Assembly: GCA_028583685.1 (NCBI GenBank)
Contig: JAMXIF010000015.1
Span: forward strand, 65,793,245 to 65,857,244
Source: Petaurus breviceps papuanus
Taxonomy: Eukaryota; Chordata; Mammalia; Diprotodontia; Petauridae
Direction of reading: 5' to 3'
DNA: 64,000 nucleotides
Under the pieces are notes generated by a model. That model saw nothing but the letters and a program-made list of their open reading frames with translations, searched no databases and was not told where the DNA came from. This document shows, piece by piece, positions 1 to 11,949 of this stretch. The position numbers and the translations under genes are program-made. Position 1 is the stretch's first letter. The number at the start of each line of letters is the position of its first letter.

Positions 1-731
1 ATACCAGATCTTAAATTGTATTATAAAGCAGTAATAATCAAAACTGCTGAATAAGAAATGGAGTGGTGGATCAGTGGATTAGGTCAGGTACATAAGACGC
101 AGTAGTCAATGACTGTAAAAAAAAATGCTCTACTGTTTGATAAACCCAAAGAGAAAGTTTCTGGGATAAGAACTCACTACTGCTGAGAAAACTAAAATAT
201 AGTTTAGCAGAAACTATGTATAGACCAACATCTTATACCATATACCAAATAAAGTCAAAATGGGTACACGATTTAGATATAAAGACTGAGAGTATAAGCA
301 AACTATGAGAATGAGGAACAATTTACCTGTCGGATCTATGGAGAAGGGAAAAATTTATGACAAAACAAGTGATAGAGAACAATAATTACATTAAACTGAA
401 AAGGTTTTTCACAAAAAGTCAATACAACCAAGATTATAAAGAAAACAGAAAACTTGGAAAGAATTTTTATAGCTAATATCTAATAAAGGCCTAATTTCTC
501 ACATATATAGAAAACTGAGTCAAATTTATAAGAATACAAGTCATTCCCCAATTGATAAATGGTCAAAGGATATGACCAGTTCTTGGATGAAGAAATAAGC
601 TATCTATAGTCATATGAAAAAATGCTCTATCAGTATTCATTAGAGAAATTCACATCAAAACCATTCTTTGGTATCACATCTCACCTATCAGATTGTGTAA
701 CATGACAAAACAGGAAAACTATAAATTCTGG
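1..731 (+). mobile_element. L1 ORF2 3' part, left of an LTR insertion
   Basis: Degraded L1 sequence matching the 3' third of ORF2. It runs parallel to the better copy at about 45480-46210, sharing the stretch encoding AAVIKT-like and SHSPIDKWSKDM-like peptides. It resumes at 1950 after an LTR insertion. No long frame survives, so it is an old inactive copy that begins before the window. Confidence 0.85.
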
Positions 732-1949
732 TGTAATATAATGCCATGGAAAGGCAACTTCCCAAGGTTCAAAATACCAGCATAAGTGCTCTCCATTTTA
801 TTCAGTGACAAACCAAGAACAGAGAAGATCAAAACATGACATCATTCAAAATACAGCATTTGCTAAGTGTGATTAAATAACCTCCAAGTACCACCCCACC
901 CCAGGACCTTCCAATCATTCAATCAATTACAAAGTCCCGGTTCTAAATACTACTCCACCCCTAGGCTGTACCTTCATTTAGTCCACCACAAAGCCCCTCT
1001 TCTCAAATGGAGATTAGTTTCCAAACATAAGTAAAATACCTTCATTTGTTCAATCACAGAGCACAAAAAGGTCAAAAGTTCTCCACCCCTGGATCACAAT
1101 TGAATCTACCCCAGAGTTACATCAAGTTTAAGCACAGCACTTAATACCCAAATGGAGGTCTTTTCTTCATCTTGACATGAGGCAAGTTCTCAGCAATCTT
1201 AGTTCCTGGGGAGACAAGGCTTAGCAAGGCCACAAGATACATTGCCAGTCCCTTCATTAATTCATCCTCTGTCTGTAGGACAGTCCTAGAACCCCTGAAA
1301 ACATTAGCAAAACCCTCTCCCAGGATTTCTGTAAACATACAACAAGAAAATCCTTCTTCAGGGCTTCTGAACCAACAGCAAGGTTCCCAGACCCCTGCAA
1401 CAACAGCACTGTCTTTCACCAGTGGACAGTATTCACTCTGTCTGCAGGACAGTCTCCAGACCCCTGCAACAACAGCACTGTCCTTCACCAGTGTACAGCA
1501 TTCACTCTCTGTCTGCAGGACAGTCTCAGGGCTTCTTAACCAACAGCCAGGTTCCAGGACTTCTTCAACAGGACAGTCTTTTACCAGTGGACAAATCTGG
1601 CAAAACAACATCAAAACAGACAGACAAAGTACCAGCAAAACAGCCATGTTTCCTCAGTCCTTGGCAGCTCTGGGGGCAGGTCTCAAAAGTCCAGGGCAAT
1701 TCAAAGTGGCCCCCAGCAATCCTTCTCAGTCTCTCTCTCTGCCTCCATGAGGTGCTGCTTCCAAAAAGTTCTTCTGCCTCTCTCTCTTATCTCTCCAAAT
1801 CTACGTCACCAGCTCCTCCCAGTTCAGGACTTTCTTTTCACATCAACAAGTCCATCCCACAGGTGGGATTAACAAGCTCTGGGTTTTAACACAATCAGTT
1901 TGAAAACCAAGCCAACACAGGGGGATCTCCACATTCCATTACTATCACA
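732..1949 (-). mobile_element. LTR family A, copy 1 (solo LTR inserted in L1)
   Basis: The block reads TG...CA in its own (minus) orientation and is flanked by TCTGG at 727-731 and 1950-1954, a perfect 5-bp target duplication. The L1 sequence continues on both sides. It is about 1.22 kb, close to the other family A copies at 19915, 38491 and 41229, which look alike to within a few percent by eye. The 5-bp duplication suggests a class III (ERVL/MaLR-like) integrase, which is an inference. No internal retroviral region is present, so this is a solo LTR fossil. Confidence 0.85.
1141..1647 (-). other. Open frame inside LTR A copy 1 (168 codons)
   Basis: This open frame lies wholly inside the LTR. 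The predicted peptide opens with a hydrophobic stretch (residues 1-17, MAVLLVLCLSVLMLFCQ) that resembles a signal peptide. A cysteine-containing repeated unit around the core PLVKDSAVVAGVW follows, then a tail with a second hydrophobic patch near LAMYLVALLSLV. The same frame is open in the copies at 38787 and 41368. I recognise no known domain. It is either a real accessory frame of the LTR family or a chance frame kept open because the copies are young. Confidence 0.5.
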
Positions 1950-2772
1950 TCTGGAGAAGATGCAGGAAAATCGGAATACTAATGTACTATTGGTGGATTT
2001 GTTCATGTGATCTGATTCAGTCATTCTGGAGAGCAATTTGGAACTATACCTAAATGGCTATAAAACTGTTCATACCCTTCGACCAAGCAATACCACTTGT
2101 ACGACTACATCCCAAAAAGATCATACAAATGGGGAAAGGACCCACATTTATAAAACTACTTGTAGCAGCTCTTTTTGTGACGGCCAAAAATTGAAAATTG
2201 AGGGGATGCCCATCAACTGGGGCATGATTGGTCAAGTTGTCATATATGAAGGTAATGGGACACTATTTTTTCATAAGAAATGATTGGTAGGTGGACATTA
2301 GAAGAACCTGGATTTACATGTACTGATGCTGAGTGAAGTGAGCAGAACCTGAACAATATTGTACATAGTAACAGCCACATTATGTGATGACTACCTTTGA
2401 TAGACTTTTCTCTTCTTAGCAATGCAAGGATCCAAGATAACACCAAAGGGCTTATGATGGAAAATAATACTGTTCAGATCCAAAAAATGAACTGTGGAGT
2501 CTGAATACAGATTTGAACCATACTTCTTGTTCTCCCTTTTTATTTTTTTATTTGTTTCTTCTTTCTTGTGTTTTCTCCCATTGGTTCTAATTCTTCTTTA
2601 CAACATGAATAATGTGCAAATAGGTTCAATATGAATGTATATGTACAGTCTGTATCAAATTACATGCTATCTTGGGGTTAGGGGAAGGGAGAGATGGGGA
2701 GAAAATTTGGAACTCAAAATTCTATGGAAGTGAATGTAGACAACTAAAAATAATTTAATTAAAGAAAATAAT
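1950..2772 (+). mobile_element. L1 ORF2 end and 3' UTR, right of the LTR
   Basis: Continuation of the L1 at 1-731. It matches the end of ORF2 (compare 46225-46640) and then the L1 3' UTR, and ends in an A-rich tail near 2760-2772. It is old and heavily mutated, with no intact frame. Confidence 0.85.
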
Positions 2773-2799
2773 TCTCCAATGGTTACTGATGTCTTGTCA

Positions 2800-3090
2800 C
2801 ACCAACCCTGAATCTCTTCCTCTGACTTTTAAGGCCTTGAATGATCTTTCCCCATACTCTGAAATATCCTCCTGAGTCATGCCCCACCTCTAAACTCCAG
2901 TTCTTTCTTCTATCTAAACGTTTTGTCCACTACTTTCCAAGATCAGCCCTAATTCAAAGCAAGCTAATCTGTTTCATGATTCTGCCTCCCCCTCACCCAT
3001 GCAGCATTTGTTCTGATCTGCTTACATTTGATCTTGCTCTTTCTCCCCTGCAAATCTTTTATCATTTCTACCTACAGAATTTTAACGCTA
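2800..3090 (+). mobile_element. L2 LINE fragment
   Basis: CT-rich text with the L2-type phrase 'aaggccttgaatgatcttt' and following stretches typical of the L2 3' part. It is strongly diverged, and the ends are approximate. Confidence 0.5.
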
Positions 3091-3261
3091 TTATTTGAGT
3101 TTGAGTCCATATCATATGTTCAGCGCTATAGTCTATTTTTTGGTTATCTCATTCTTAATTCTTTCATATGTATGTATGTGTTTGTGTGTGGGTGTCCATG
3201 TAACCAAGGTCACAAACCTGGTATGACGTGACATAATGGCATAAGGTGATACTGCTAGTAG

Positions 3262-3495
3262 CACAGTGCATAGCGTAGTCAGCCTGGAGCCTGGAAGACC
3301 TGAGTACAAATATAGCCCTAGACAGTAGTTGTGTGATGCCAATCAAGTCACTTAACTTCTGTTTGCCTCTGTTTTCTTAGCTACAAAAAGTGCATAATGA
3401 TATTTCCTACCTCCCAGGGCTGTTGTGAGGTTTACATTAGATAATATTTGTAAAAAAGTGCCTTATTACATTAGACCTTATATAAAATGCTTATT
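3262..3495 (+). mobile_element. MIR/THER1-type CORE-SINE
   Basis: Shows a tRNA-like head (gcacagtgcatag), a core (gacctgagtacaaat), 'aagtcacttaacttct', and the tail stretch 'gggctgttgtgaggttta'. The order matches MIR-type CORE-SINEs. It is old and diverged. Confidence 0.75.
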
Positions 3496-4090
3496 CCTTT
3501 CTTCTTCCCTCCTCATTTGCCGAAATAATTGAGGCCATATCCCTGCATTAGGGACAAAATTTTGAAAAGAAGATTTTTTTTCCTTTGAAAAGAGCACAGG
3601 TTATTTCAGAATCTCTTCAAGGAAAAATCTTTGAAGAGAGAGAAAAGACATTGGAAAATGGCATAGAAGTGTGGGGAAAGCCAGCTCCTCAGTAAATGTT
3701 TACCTCCTTAGAGGTTTTAGGTAATTTCCCCTTCAAGTGAGATTGAGGCCTGTGTCTGTACACCAGTTTCATCTTACACAGACACAGCACGGAGTCATCA
3801 CTCTGTTTATCATGCAAAGAGTCTTCTGCAAATGCTTCAGGCTTAAGACCTGTGTGCTACAATGCCATATAAAAGATGCTGCTGGTTTGGGGCTTGACAT
3901 TTTAGGAAGCACATTGACAGCTGGAGCTCTTCAAAGGGGGGTACCAAAGATAGCTTACATACTGAAATCATGGCATACACTGAACCACTAAAAGAATCTG
4001 TAAGTGCTTAGCTTAGAGAATTTTGAGTATATATGAGAACCATCTTAAATAGTTGATTTATACTTACATAAAAGAGAGGTTACATTTGCT
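3496..4090. other. No recognised feature
   Basis: Unique-looking AT-rich DNA. An 84-codon open frame at 3737-3991 has no recognisable domain and is no longer than chance. Confidence 0.6.
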
Positions 4091-4310
4091 CTGCTTAGTG
4101 AGAGATTTATGTTGGAAGAAAAGAAAAACTTCCTAACCATTAGAAATACCTACTAAAAGGGATGTATTGCCTTAGAAGGTAGTGACATTACCTCCACCAT
4201 TAAATCTTCAAGACTAGGTAGAGTGACTGTGAGGAAAGTTATGAGATTCTTGTGTAGTAAAAGTTGAATTAGATGGCTTATGAGACACCTTCTGATTCTG
4301 AGATGTGGTG
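4091..4310 (+). mobile_element. CR1/L3 LINE 3' end
   Basis: Contains 'aaaaacttcctaaccatta', 'ggtagtgacattacctcc' and 'gaattagatggcttatgag' in the order of the CR1/L3 3' UTR. It parallels the longer copy at 14090-15165. Ancient and 5'-truncated. Confidence 0.7.
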
Positions 4311-4347
4311 TTTTTTGCCTTCCCAATTAAGCTTTTTGAAGGAAGGA

Positions 4348-4540
4348 ACAATTCAACTAATTAAGCATTTATTCAGTGCTTATAGCATGCTAGGAACTGT
4401 GGTAGATGCTAAGGATACAAAGAAAGAAAAACAATCCCAACACTCATGTAGCTTACACTCTGAGGGCAAGGGGAATAATGTCTACACATATAAATATACA
4501 GAAAGTCAATATGAAGTAATGAGGCATCAGGTCTGAAGGG
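4348..4540 (-). mobile_element. L2 LINE 3' end
   Basis: Reads 'aagcatttattcagtgctta' and 'ctaaggatacaaagaaag', the reverse complement of the L2 3' end. Old and diverged. Confidence 0.75.
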
Positions 4541-4699
4541 TAACACTAACAACTTCATGGCTCAGGAAAATATGACCACATCATACTTCTTTAGTATCTT
4601 TCCTTTTCTCTACCCTCCCCCATTTGGTATAGACACTCAAAAAAATGATAGAGGGTTGAATTCTAATTACTAGAGTCTTCAGACACCTCTGTGTAATTT
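4541..4699. other. No recognised feature
   Basis: AT-rich spacer between L2 and SINE relics. Confidence 0.5.
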
Positions 4700-4783
4700 A
4701 AAATAAATTACAGGATCATAGAATTAGAGGAAAGGTTCTTAGAGATTCTTCTAGCCTCTTCATTTTATAAGTGAGGACAGTGA
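4700..4783 (-). mobile_element. CORE-SINE-like fragment
   Basis: Reads 'ggatcatagaattagagga' then 'ttttataagtgaggacagtg'. This is the reverse of a common mammalian SINE/CR1-type tail and matches 6885-7050 and the tail of 11362-11555. The exact family is uncertain. Confidence 0.5.
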
Positions 4784-5040
4784 GGCCCCCTGCAGCAAGG
4801 TGGCCCAATGCTGGGTCTGGAGTTATGAAGACTCATTTTCCTGAGTTCATATCTGGCCTTACATACTAGCTGTGTGAGTATAAGCACATCACTTAACCCT
4901 GTTTGCCTCAGTTTCCTCATTTGTAAAATGAGCTGGAAAATAAATGGCAAACCACTCCACTATATTTGCCAATAGAAAACCCCAAATCTGGTTGTGAAGA
5001 GTTAGATACAACTGAAATGACTAGACAACAAACACTAAGG
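4784..5040 (+). mobile_element. MAR1 SINE
   Basis: A tRNA-like head, 'cacttaaccctgtttgcctc', 'aaatgagctggaaaataaat' and 'ggcaaaccactccac' are followed by a tail around 'gatacaactgaaatgact'. This is the marsupial MAR1 layout, whose 3' tail resembles RTE/BovB LINEs (known of the family). The copy is moderately diverged. Confidence 0.8.
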
Positions 5041-5715
5041 CTTAGAAATGTTGTCACCCACCAAAAATCACATATAGGTGGACAAACCATGAACGAATCT
5101 TTAAAAGTAAGTTTAATAATGGAGATAAATTCTGAGAAAAAAATAGAAAATATCAAGTTTTAGCAATTTGATTTTAGCAGACTCCAGCCTATATACAAGA
5201 GGGTAAGGCTTTGAGTGTGGCAGCTCCATAAACAGAAAGTGATTTAGAGTAGAAAAGATAAGAGGCTGAAGGAAAAACACTATGACAAAGTATATGATGG
5301 TCAAGGTGATGAAGTTAGGAGAGCAGTAAGGCAGAATAAGAATGTAAATGTGCAAGAATGTTGGAAAATTTAGATTTCATATTTATAAGGTCTTATGGGC
5401 CAGGATATTGGTTGAACTGGGGTGGTGTGAGTTAACCCCCCATATCTCCTTCCACAGCATCAGATGGGACTTTCTTAAGTAATACAGACCTGGGACAATT
5501 GGGATCAATTTTGCTCATAGGCGAACAAACCCAACTGTGGGTCCTCTGGGCAAGAGAAATGTAAAATAGTTAAAGACTTCATTGACGAGCTCATAAGACC
5601 CTTGGGAACCCTCCTACCAAATGTTTCTACACATTTTTGCCAATGACTTTTATTTTTATCATCTAGATTGCTTTTAAATTGCTCAAGAGAATTATTTCTC
5701 CTTAAAATAGGAGAT

Positions 5716-5740
5716 TAAAACCGTAGATTATACGGTTTTA
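5716..5740. repeat. Small perfect inverted repeat
   Basis: 10-bp arms (TAAAACCGTA and its complement) around a 5-nt loop. No T-run follows that would mark a terminator, and no function is inferred. Confidence 0.6.
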
Positions 5741-5829
5741 GTAAAAGGATTGCCTCAGGTTTTGAGTACCATTTGTACTAGATGTACAGTCAGAAACAGG
5801 ACATTAGGGAATAATGAATACACTGAGTA

Positions 5830-5935
5830 GATGTGTGTATGTATACACGCATGTGTGTATATCTGTGTATATGTGCATATGTATATGTGTGTACATATAT
5901 ATACATGCATGTGTGTATATACTTATATATAATCT
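5830..5935. repeat. TG/TA-rich microsatellite
   Basis: Alternating purine-pyrimidine runs of tgtgta/tatata type, impure. Confidence 0.8.
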
Positions 5936-5994
5936 TTGAACTTGTCATTCCCCTTTTGGGGAAAATGTATGCCTAAATTAAATGCAATTTAATT

Positions 5995-6660
5995 GAATGC
6001 AATACACATTTATTTATTCAGTATCTATAATGTGTCTATATATTCAGTATCTATAATATGAACATTACTAGATGAGTGACTATAAGTATAAGTTATAAAG
6101 TTCAGATTAGATATGGGTCCAGTCTTTATTGAGTTTATAATCAGAAGGAAGAAAACACACAAACACTACAAACTATCCTAGATGACTCTATCTTGTAGGT
6201 TGTAGAGAAGAAAGGGGAAGAGTGAAGAATGGGATTAGAGAGGGCAGAAAGGAGGAAGTGGAATTTTAGTTTTTTTATATAGTTGGTAAGGATTCAATAA
6301 GCAAAGAAGAGAGAGAAGGACGTTCTGAACACAGGGAACAGTGTGAGCAACATGATGAAGAATGAACAGCCGAAGAAACATTTAAAGGAATGGTGGATAG
6401 TTCAGTTTGACAAGAGTATGGAGAATGAGGAGAGGAAAAGCATGAAATTAAATTAGCAAAGTGGCAAAAAATTGTGGCTTACTTTGAATACCAGGCAAAA
6501 AGTTTGAAATTTATTTACTAGGCAGTAGGGAGTCATTGAACATTTTTAAGCACAGGAATAACATAACTATCTATACGTAATAAAGATAAAATTGGTATCA
6601 ATGAAAGCTAGATTTGAAGAAGGAGAGAATGGAGACAGGAAGATTTATTAATAAATTATA
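5995..6660 (-). mobile_element. L2 LINE fragment
   Basis: The text runs in the order of reversed L2: 'cacatttatttattcagt', 'ccagtctttattgagttt', 'ggcagtagggagtcattga' and 'agcacaggaataacata'. Old, with several indels against related copies such as 52837-53452. Confidence 0.65.
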
Positions 6661-6884
6661 TAACCCAGTTAATCTGAAATGAGAAGTCATACTAGAGTGC
6701 ACAGTATGTAACCTTTAAAAATGCTTTTGTTAGATTTCATGCTATGTGAAGCTAAAATATTTGTTCAAAGCAAACACCATTCTTTCTATCAAAAACAGTT
6801 CTTATGATTCCAAAGATAAAATTATAAATTCCAAAGATAAATATAGTAATGATAAATATTTTCTGACTTTGATCAAAGGATCAT

Positions 6885-7050
6885 AGATTCAGAACTAAAA
6901 GGGACATCAGTGGTCATCAACTCTACAGATGAAGATATTGAGACTTTCCCAGGATCCCACTGATGGGAGGCATCTGAGGTGGGATTAGAATCCAGGTCTT
7001 TCTGACTACAAGTCTGATGCTACATATCAACTTCACCATGTTAGAAGCTT
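6885..7050 (-). mobile_element. CORE-SINE/MIR-like fragment
   Basis: Contains 'ggatcatagattcagaact', 'ctacagatgaagatattgag' and 'ggattagaatccaggtcttt', the reverse of a MIR-like core with a 'ctaaatctatgatcc'-type tail. Confidence 0.6.
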
Positions 7051-7740
7051 GTACTTAAATTATCTCTATTATCTTTTTTTTCATACTGGTTTCTACTACT
7101 CTTGTGAATTTCCTTTATGTATTCTTTATCTTAAAAATTAGAGGCAATAAAATTTTAAATAAAATTTAGATTAAAAATGTTAAATAATGAAATTATAATT
7201 TAACTGTTGAAGATTTCAAAAACTTAAGATCATTTGAAAATTATTTCAATCTTTAAAAGTTGTAGTTTTAGGGGAATGTTGCTAATATTTTACTTATGAG
7301 TGATAAGCAATGCGACAGACACTATGATACTTTTAACCTTTGCATGAACCTCTGTTTGACTTCAAGTTCATTCATTCATTTTCTAATGCAGCAAGTATTG
7401 GGAGAATGTGATGTAACTTGTCTGTTAGGAATTTCTGCTGACTGACAGCAACAACAACATTGAGATTTCCCACACCAACTTAAATTTTATCTCCCTTTAG
7501 TGTATTGTTTTAAATAATTACAGGGTGAGGGAGGGTATGTATGTATTTATAGAAACATATATTTATGAATATATTTATTAGAGAAACATATATAAACTTT
7601 ATTGTGATCTTTGGGGGTGGGGGAAGCTTGGGAGGAGGAAAAAAAGAAAAAAGTAAAAGTGCATAACAGAGAACAAAAGAAAACTCATGAGAAAGCAAAG
7701 AAAAGATGGACAATTCTCAACACAAGTATTATTTATCATA
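7051..7740. other. No recognised feature
   Basis: AT-rich unique DNA with short simple runs near 7535-7590. No credible gene. Confidence 0.55.
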
Positions 7741-9395
7741 AAAGCTTTCTTTTTAAAATTTATTTTTAATTTTCAACATTCATTTCCACACTTTTTTCAG
7801 TTACATATTTTCTTATCGTCTTTTCCCTAAGCCACCCAACCCCAAGATGCCAAGCCTACTGAATAACCCTTCCCCCAATCTGCTCTCTCTTACATCCTCC
7901 CCCAAACCCCCTCTAACTTTCTAGTAGGGCAAGATGGATTTCTATACTCCTGTTCCTGTATATCTCATTTTCCAGTTGCATGTAAAAAAAAGTTTTTAAC
8001 ATTTGTTTTTAAAACTTAATTTCCAGATTCCCTTCTTCCTTCCTCACCCATCCCCACTGGGAAGATAAGCAATTCAATATAAGTTGTATATGTGTAGTTA
8101 TGCAAAACCTTTCAAAATACATTTTCAAATATATGTGCTTCTAACTATCCTCTCCCCCATTCTGCCCTCCTTTCTATGATTCCCACTCTTATGACCTTCT
8201 CCTGTACTTTCCTGTAGGGTAAGATACCCAAATGAGTGTGTATGTTATTCACTCCTTAAACCAAATTCAATGAGAGTACGGTTGACCCATTCCCTTTCAC
8301 CTTCCTGTTCTTCCCTTTCATTGTAACAGTTTTCTCTTGCCTCTTTTATATGAGATAATTTACCCTATTGTATCTCTCCCTTTCTCCTCTCATTATATTC
8401 CTCTCTCATCTCTTAATTTTATTTTATGATCCCTTTCTATTCAACAAATCCTGTGCCCTCTGTCACATATACACACACACACATGCACCCTTCTTTACAT
8501 ACATATATATGTATGTATGTATACACATACATTCCCTTCAACTATCCTCATAATGAGAAAAGTCTCATGAGTTACAATTATAATTTTTCTCTGTACGAAT
8601 GTAAATAGTTCAACTTTAACAAGTCAGTTATGATTTCTTTCTCCAGTTTAGTTTCTCATGCTTCTCTTGCTTCTTGTACTTGAAAGTCAAATTTTCTGTT
8701 CAGCTCTGATTTTTCATCAAGAATACTTGAAAGTCATCTATTTCATTGAATGACCCTGAATTATTTTCCCCTGAACCCCTATACTCAGTTTTGTTGGGTA
8801 GGTGATTCTTCATTTTAATCCTAGCTCCTTTGACCTCTGAAATATCATATTCCAAGAACTTAGTTTCCTTAGTGTAGAAGCTTCTAGATTTTGTGTTATA
8901 CTGATTTTCTTTCTACAGTATTCAAATTGTTTCTTCCTAACAACTTGTAATATTTTCTCCTTGACCTGGGAACTCTGGAATTTGACTATGATATTCCTAG
9001 GATTTTTCTTTCTGGGATCTTTTGCAAGAGGCAATCTGTGGATTCTTTCAATTTCTATTTTGCCCTCTGGTTCTAAAACATCAGGGCAATTTTCCTTGAG
9101 AATTTCTTGAAGGATGAATTCTAGGTTCAGTCAGGTTGTTGACTCTCTATTCATTATTTTCTTGCGTCATCCACATTTCTCTTCCCAATTTTTCCTCCAC
9201 TTGTCTTATAATTTTCAAAATAATTCTTGAGCTCCTCCATGGCCTGTAACCAATTCATAATTTCCTTGGAAGCTTTTGATGTAGGTGTTTTGACTTTATT
9301 GACTTCTAGTTCCATGTTTTGATTCTTTTTGTCCCCAAAAAAGGATTCTATGATCTGATTGTGCTTACTCAAGAGCAAGGAACATTTCACTTTAT
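7741..9395 (-). mobile_element. HAL1-like half-L1 (ORF1 only), internally deleted
   Basis: On the minus strand the order is ORF1 start (near 9390), ORF1 C-terminal part (about 8810-9034, NIIVKFQSSQVKEKILQ), then an L1-type 3' UTR ending near 7741. No ORF2 lies between ORF1 and the 3' end, as in HAL1 elements. Compared with the fuller copy at 33161-35955, it lacks about 330 bp between the coiled coil and the C-terminal domain; the junction is near 9125-9130. The frame is broken and it is an old copy. Confidence 0.75.
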
Positions 9396-9397
9396 TT

Positions 9398-9466
9398 TTG
9401 GTTTTCCTTGTGCCTAACAGAATACTTGGCACAAAGGACATGTTTAATAAATGCCTGTTATTGATT
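9398..9466 (+). mobile_element. L2 3' end
   Basis: 'tgcctaacagaatacttggc' then 'tttaataaatgcctgttatt' is a diverged L2 3' terminus. It directly abuts the HAL1 5' side. Confidence 0.7.
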
Positions 9467-10885
9467 AAATTATCATATTATCATATTATACTCTTCTATA
9501 TATTTCCATCCAAATTATTAAAATAAAATATTAAATATAAAATAAAATATTTAAAAATTTTTAAGGGAGTGAGGTCCTTACTATCATAAAGATGTACATT
9601 GGTAAAGAAAAAGTTTTGGTGACTTAAATTTAATTTTTTATTGATATCTTTTTTGTGCATTTCTCAGTATGTAGTCAACTTAAAAAAAAGTTTTACTGAT
9701 GTATTTCCTTCCCATCTTTACTTTCTGTTTCCCTATATTAACAAGTGAAATAGTATGAAAAAATTATCTCACCTTGCTCTGTGATGCATCAATCTTCCTA
9801 CTACTTTTAGGACAAGATCTCAATGGAGCCTGCTGACTTGAGTCTTAGCAAGTAAGTGACTTTGGAATCTGTTCACTGCCTTCAAATCCCTTGTTATCAG
9901 TAAAACCTGTGTGCTGCTGGATTTCCTTTCATTGTATCTCCAGGCTGACCATTTCCTGCTCATGTCCTTAGAATAGAGACCATACCAAATAGATTGGGGT
10001 CAGCTTCTACTCCCACTAACTCTTCACTTTTGTTTCTGAGAGATAAAACCTTTCTTCTCCTTTTAAAATCAAACAAAAATATTAAATAAAATGATTCATT
10101 TTATTTTTTTTTGTAAAATCAATTTTAGATTGCTAGTTACTTCCACTTATTTTCCTTGTCTCCCCAAACTGGTTAAAATCAAGAAAAAATATAATCCTAC
10201 ATAATTTCTACATAAATGACACTTATAAAAAATCAATTTTTTATTAAAATAGTGGAAGAGCCTAAGCTCTGTCCAGCACAGATTCTGACACTATAAAGGG
10301 TTGAGGATGCTGAGATTTGAAAATAACTTTTGTAATTTATAGACGCATAAGCTTAGCAGATAATGTATACTGATTAACCTGGAGACAACTCAAGTTTTGA
10401 AAATATGCCAAACTATGTTCATTCAGAGTTGTAATAAAAGAACTCTGAAATTTCTTTTCCAGCCATCTATGTGTTTAAGGAATTGCATGTTCTGGTTAGA
10501 TATGTAGGCAGTTGACATTAAGACTTATGATAATTAAGCAAAATCTTCAGGCATTATTTGTACATTTCTTTTCCTCTCCTTATTAAAAAAAATCGAGGCA
10601 ATTTTTTAGTTGAATCAGACTGGGGGGTAGGGAACAGGGAGAGAGAGGAAACACTGGGGCCCTATCTAAACAATTCTAAATAAAGATTTAGAAGGGATAG
10701 CTTTAAATTTCCTGTCCCTGCCTCTGGAATCAGGAGTGCTAAATTATTAGTAAGCACAAATAGGGATCAAGGCATGAAGGATCAAGATTATGGACTCTGC
10801 GTTATTAGCACCAACTCCTCTTAATTTTAGTTCTTTCCTTCTGTTAATTATTTCTTATTTATCCTATATATAACTTGCTTTGTCT
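9467..10885. other. No recognised feature
   Basis: Unique AT-rich DNA. No long frame, known repeat or RNA was recognised by eye. Confidence 0.55.
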
Positions 10886-10978
10886 ACCTCTGTATATATT
10901 TTGCCTCTTTTTGTATCCTCAGTGCTTAGCGGTCTTGGCACATAGTAGGTACTTAATAAATGTTTATCAATTAATTGG
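10886..10978 (+). mobile_element. L2 3' end
   Basis: 'tgcctctttttgtatcctc', 'agtgcttagc' and 'gtaggtacttaataaatgtt' are hallmark L2 3' end phrases. Confidence 0.85.
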
Positions 10979-11361
10979 ACACAGAATTGGACACAGGAAT
11001 AAGACATTTGTGAGTGTCATAACAAAAGGTAGTGAAGTTCTCTTGGGTAAAGGGGTGATGAGTGTCAGAAATTATATGCTTTTTTCTCTTGAAAATATAT
11101 TTTTTCCAGTTATCGAATATTTTTTTTCTCTTTATGCCTTTTCCCACTTCCTGAAATACAAAAATAGGAATGCAGCAGAATTGGCATAATTGATAGAAGT
11201 TTAGAGTGAGAGACTGTTAATTATGGAACAGGAAAAGTATTTCACTTCCACCCCCAAGTCTAAGCACAAAATCCTTTCAACAGGATCCGAACACCCAATT
11301 TACTTCACATAGATCAAGGGACACCTGATTGTAATTTTTATATGTTAACACATGATATTTT
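10979..11361. other. No recognised feature
   Basis: Spacer. Its open frames are short and without domains. Confidence 0.5.
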
Positions 11362-11555
11362 CAGGAAGCAGTATAGTACGGAGAAAATATAGAGTTGAGA
11401 GTCAGAGACTCTGGCTGCAAATTTCAGCAAAGCCAAGTTGAATTTGTGTGTGGTTAAGTCATTTTATCTCCTTATTTATTTATTTTTGCTGTAAAATGTG
11501 GGTTTTGGATTAGATATCTGTAACTCCTTCTACATCTAAATCTATGATACTACTG
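11362..11555 (+). mobile_element. MIR/THER1-type SINE
   Basis: 'gcagtatagtacggag' and 'gagactctggctgcaaattt' are followed by 'gtcattttatctcc', 'ggattagatatctgtaact' and 'ctaaatctatgatact'. This is a MIR-like body with a tail seen in related marsupial CORE-SINEs. Confidence 0.7.
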
Positions 11556-11949
11556 TTAATGTCACCTATAGTGAGTGCTAATCTTCACTGCTTTGGGTCT
11601 TTTTATAAAAATAATCTAGTAGAAATAATACCAAACATCAATACAGCAAATTGAACATCTATTGCTATTATGTACATTTAAATAAACGTATTTCAACACA
11701 AAAATATTACTTTTCAGTTATTTCCTCAGTTTCCATAAGGATTCTTGATCCATTTAATTTAGGTCTCACTCACTTTTCCTCTTACCTGGTTTTAGAACTT
11801 TGTCTTAATTGTATTTTTTTTTAGGGGGGAAGGGGATTTCTTTTTTTCATCTGTAAATTATGCAAGGAATGAGCCTATGAGAATTTAACTTGTTCTTTAC
11901 CATGCCCACCACAATATACAACGGCAGATTTCAAATTGAAAGGAACTTT
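11556..11949. other. No recognised feature
   Basis: AT-rich spacer. Confidence 0.5.

Larger units (their letters stand above)
5041..5994. other. No gene; unique AT-rich DNA
   Basis: No coding or transposon signal recognised. It holds a small hairpin (5716-5740) and an impure TG/TA microsatellite (about 5830-5935). Confidence 0.6.

Noticed and set aside
1422-1889. 155-codon plus-strand frame opposite the LTR A frame
   Set aside because: Antisense shadow of the LTR A open frame, made open by the same repeat units.
3737-3991. 84-codon open frame
   Set aside because: No domain, no family resemblance, and chance-level length in repeat-poor DNA.
5716-5740. Hairpin as a terminator or RNA structure
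   Set aside because: Short AT-rich hairpin in a eukaryotic unique region with no associated transcript signal.
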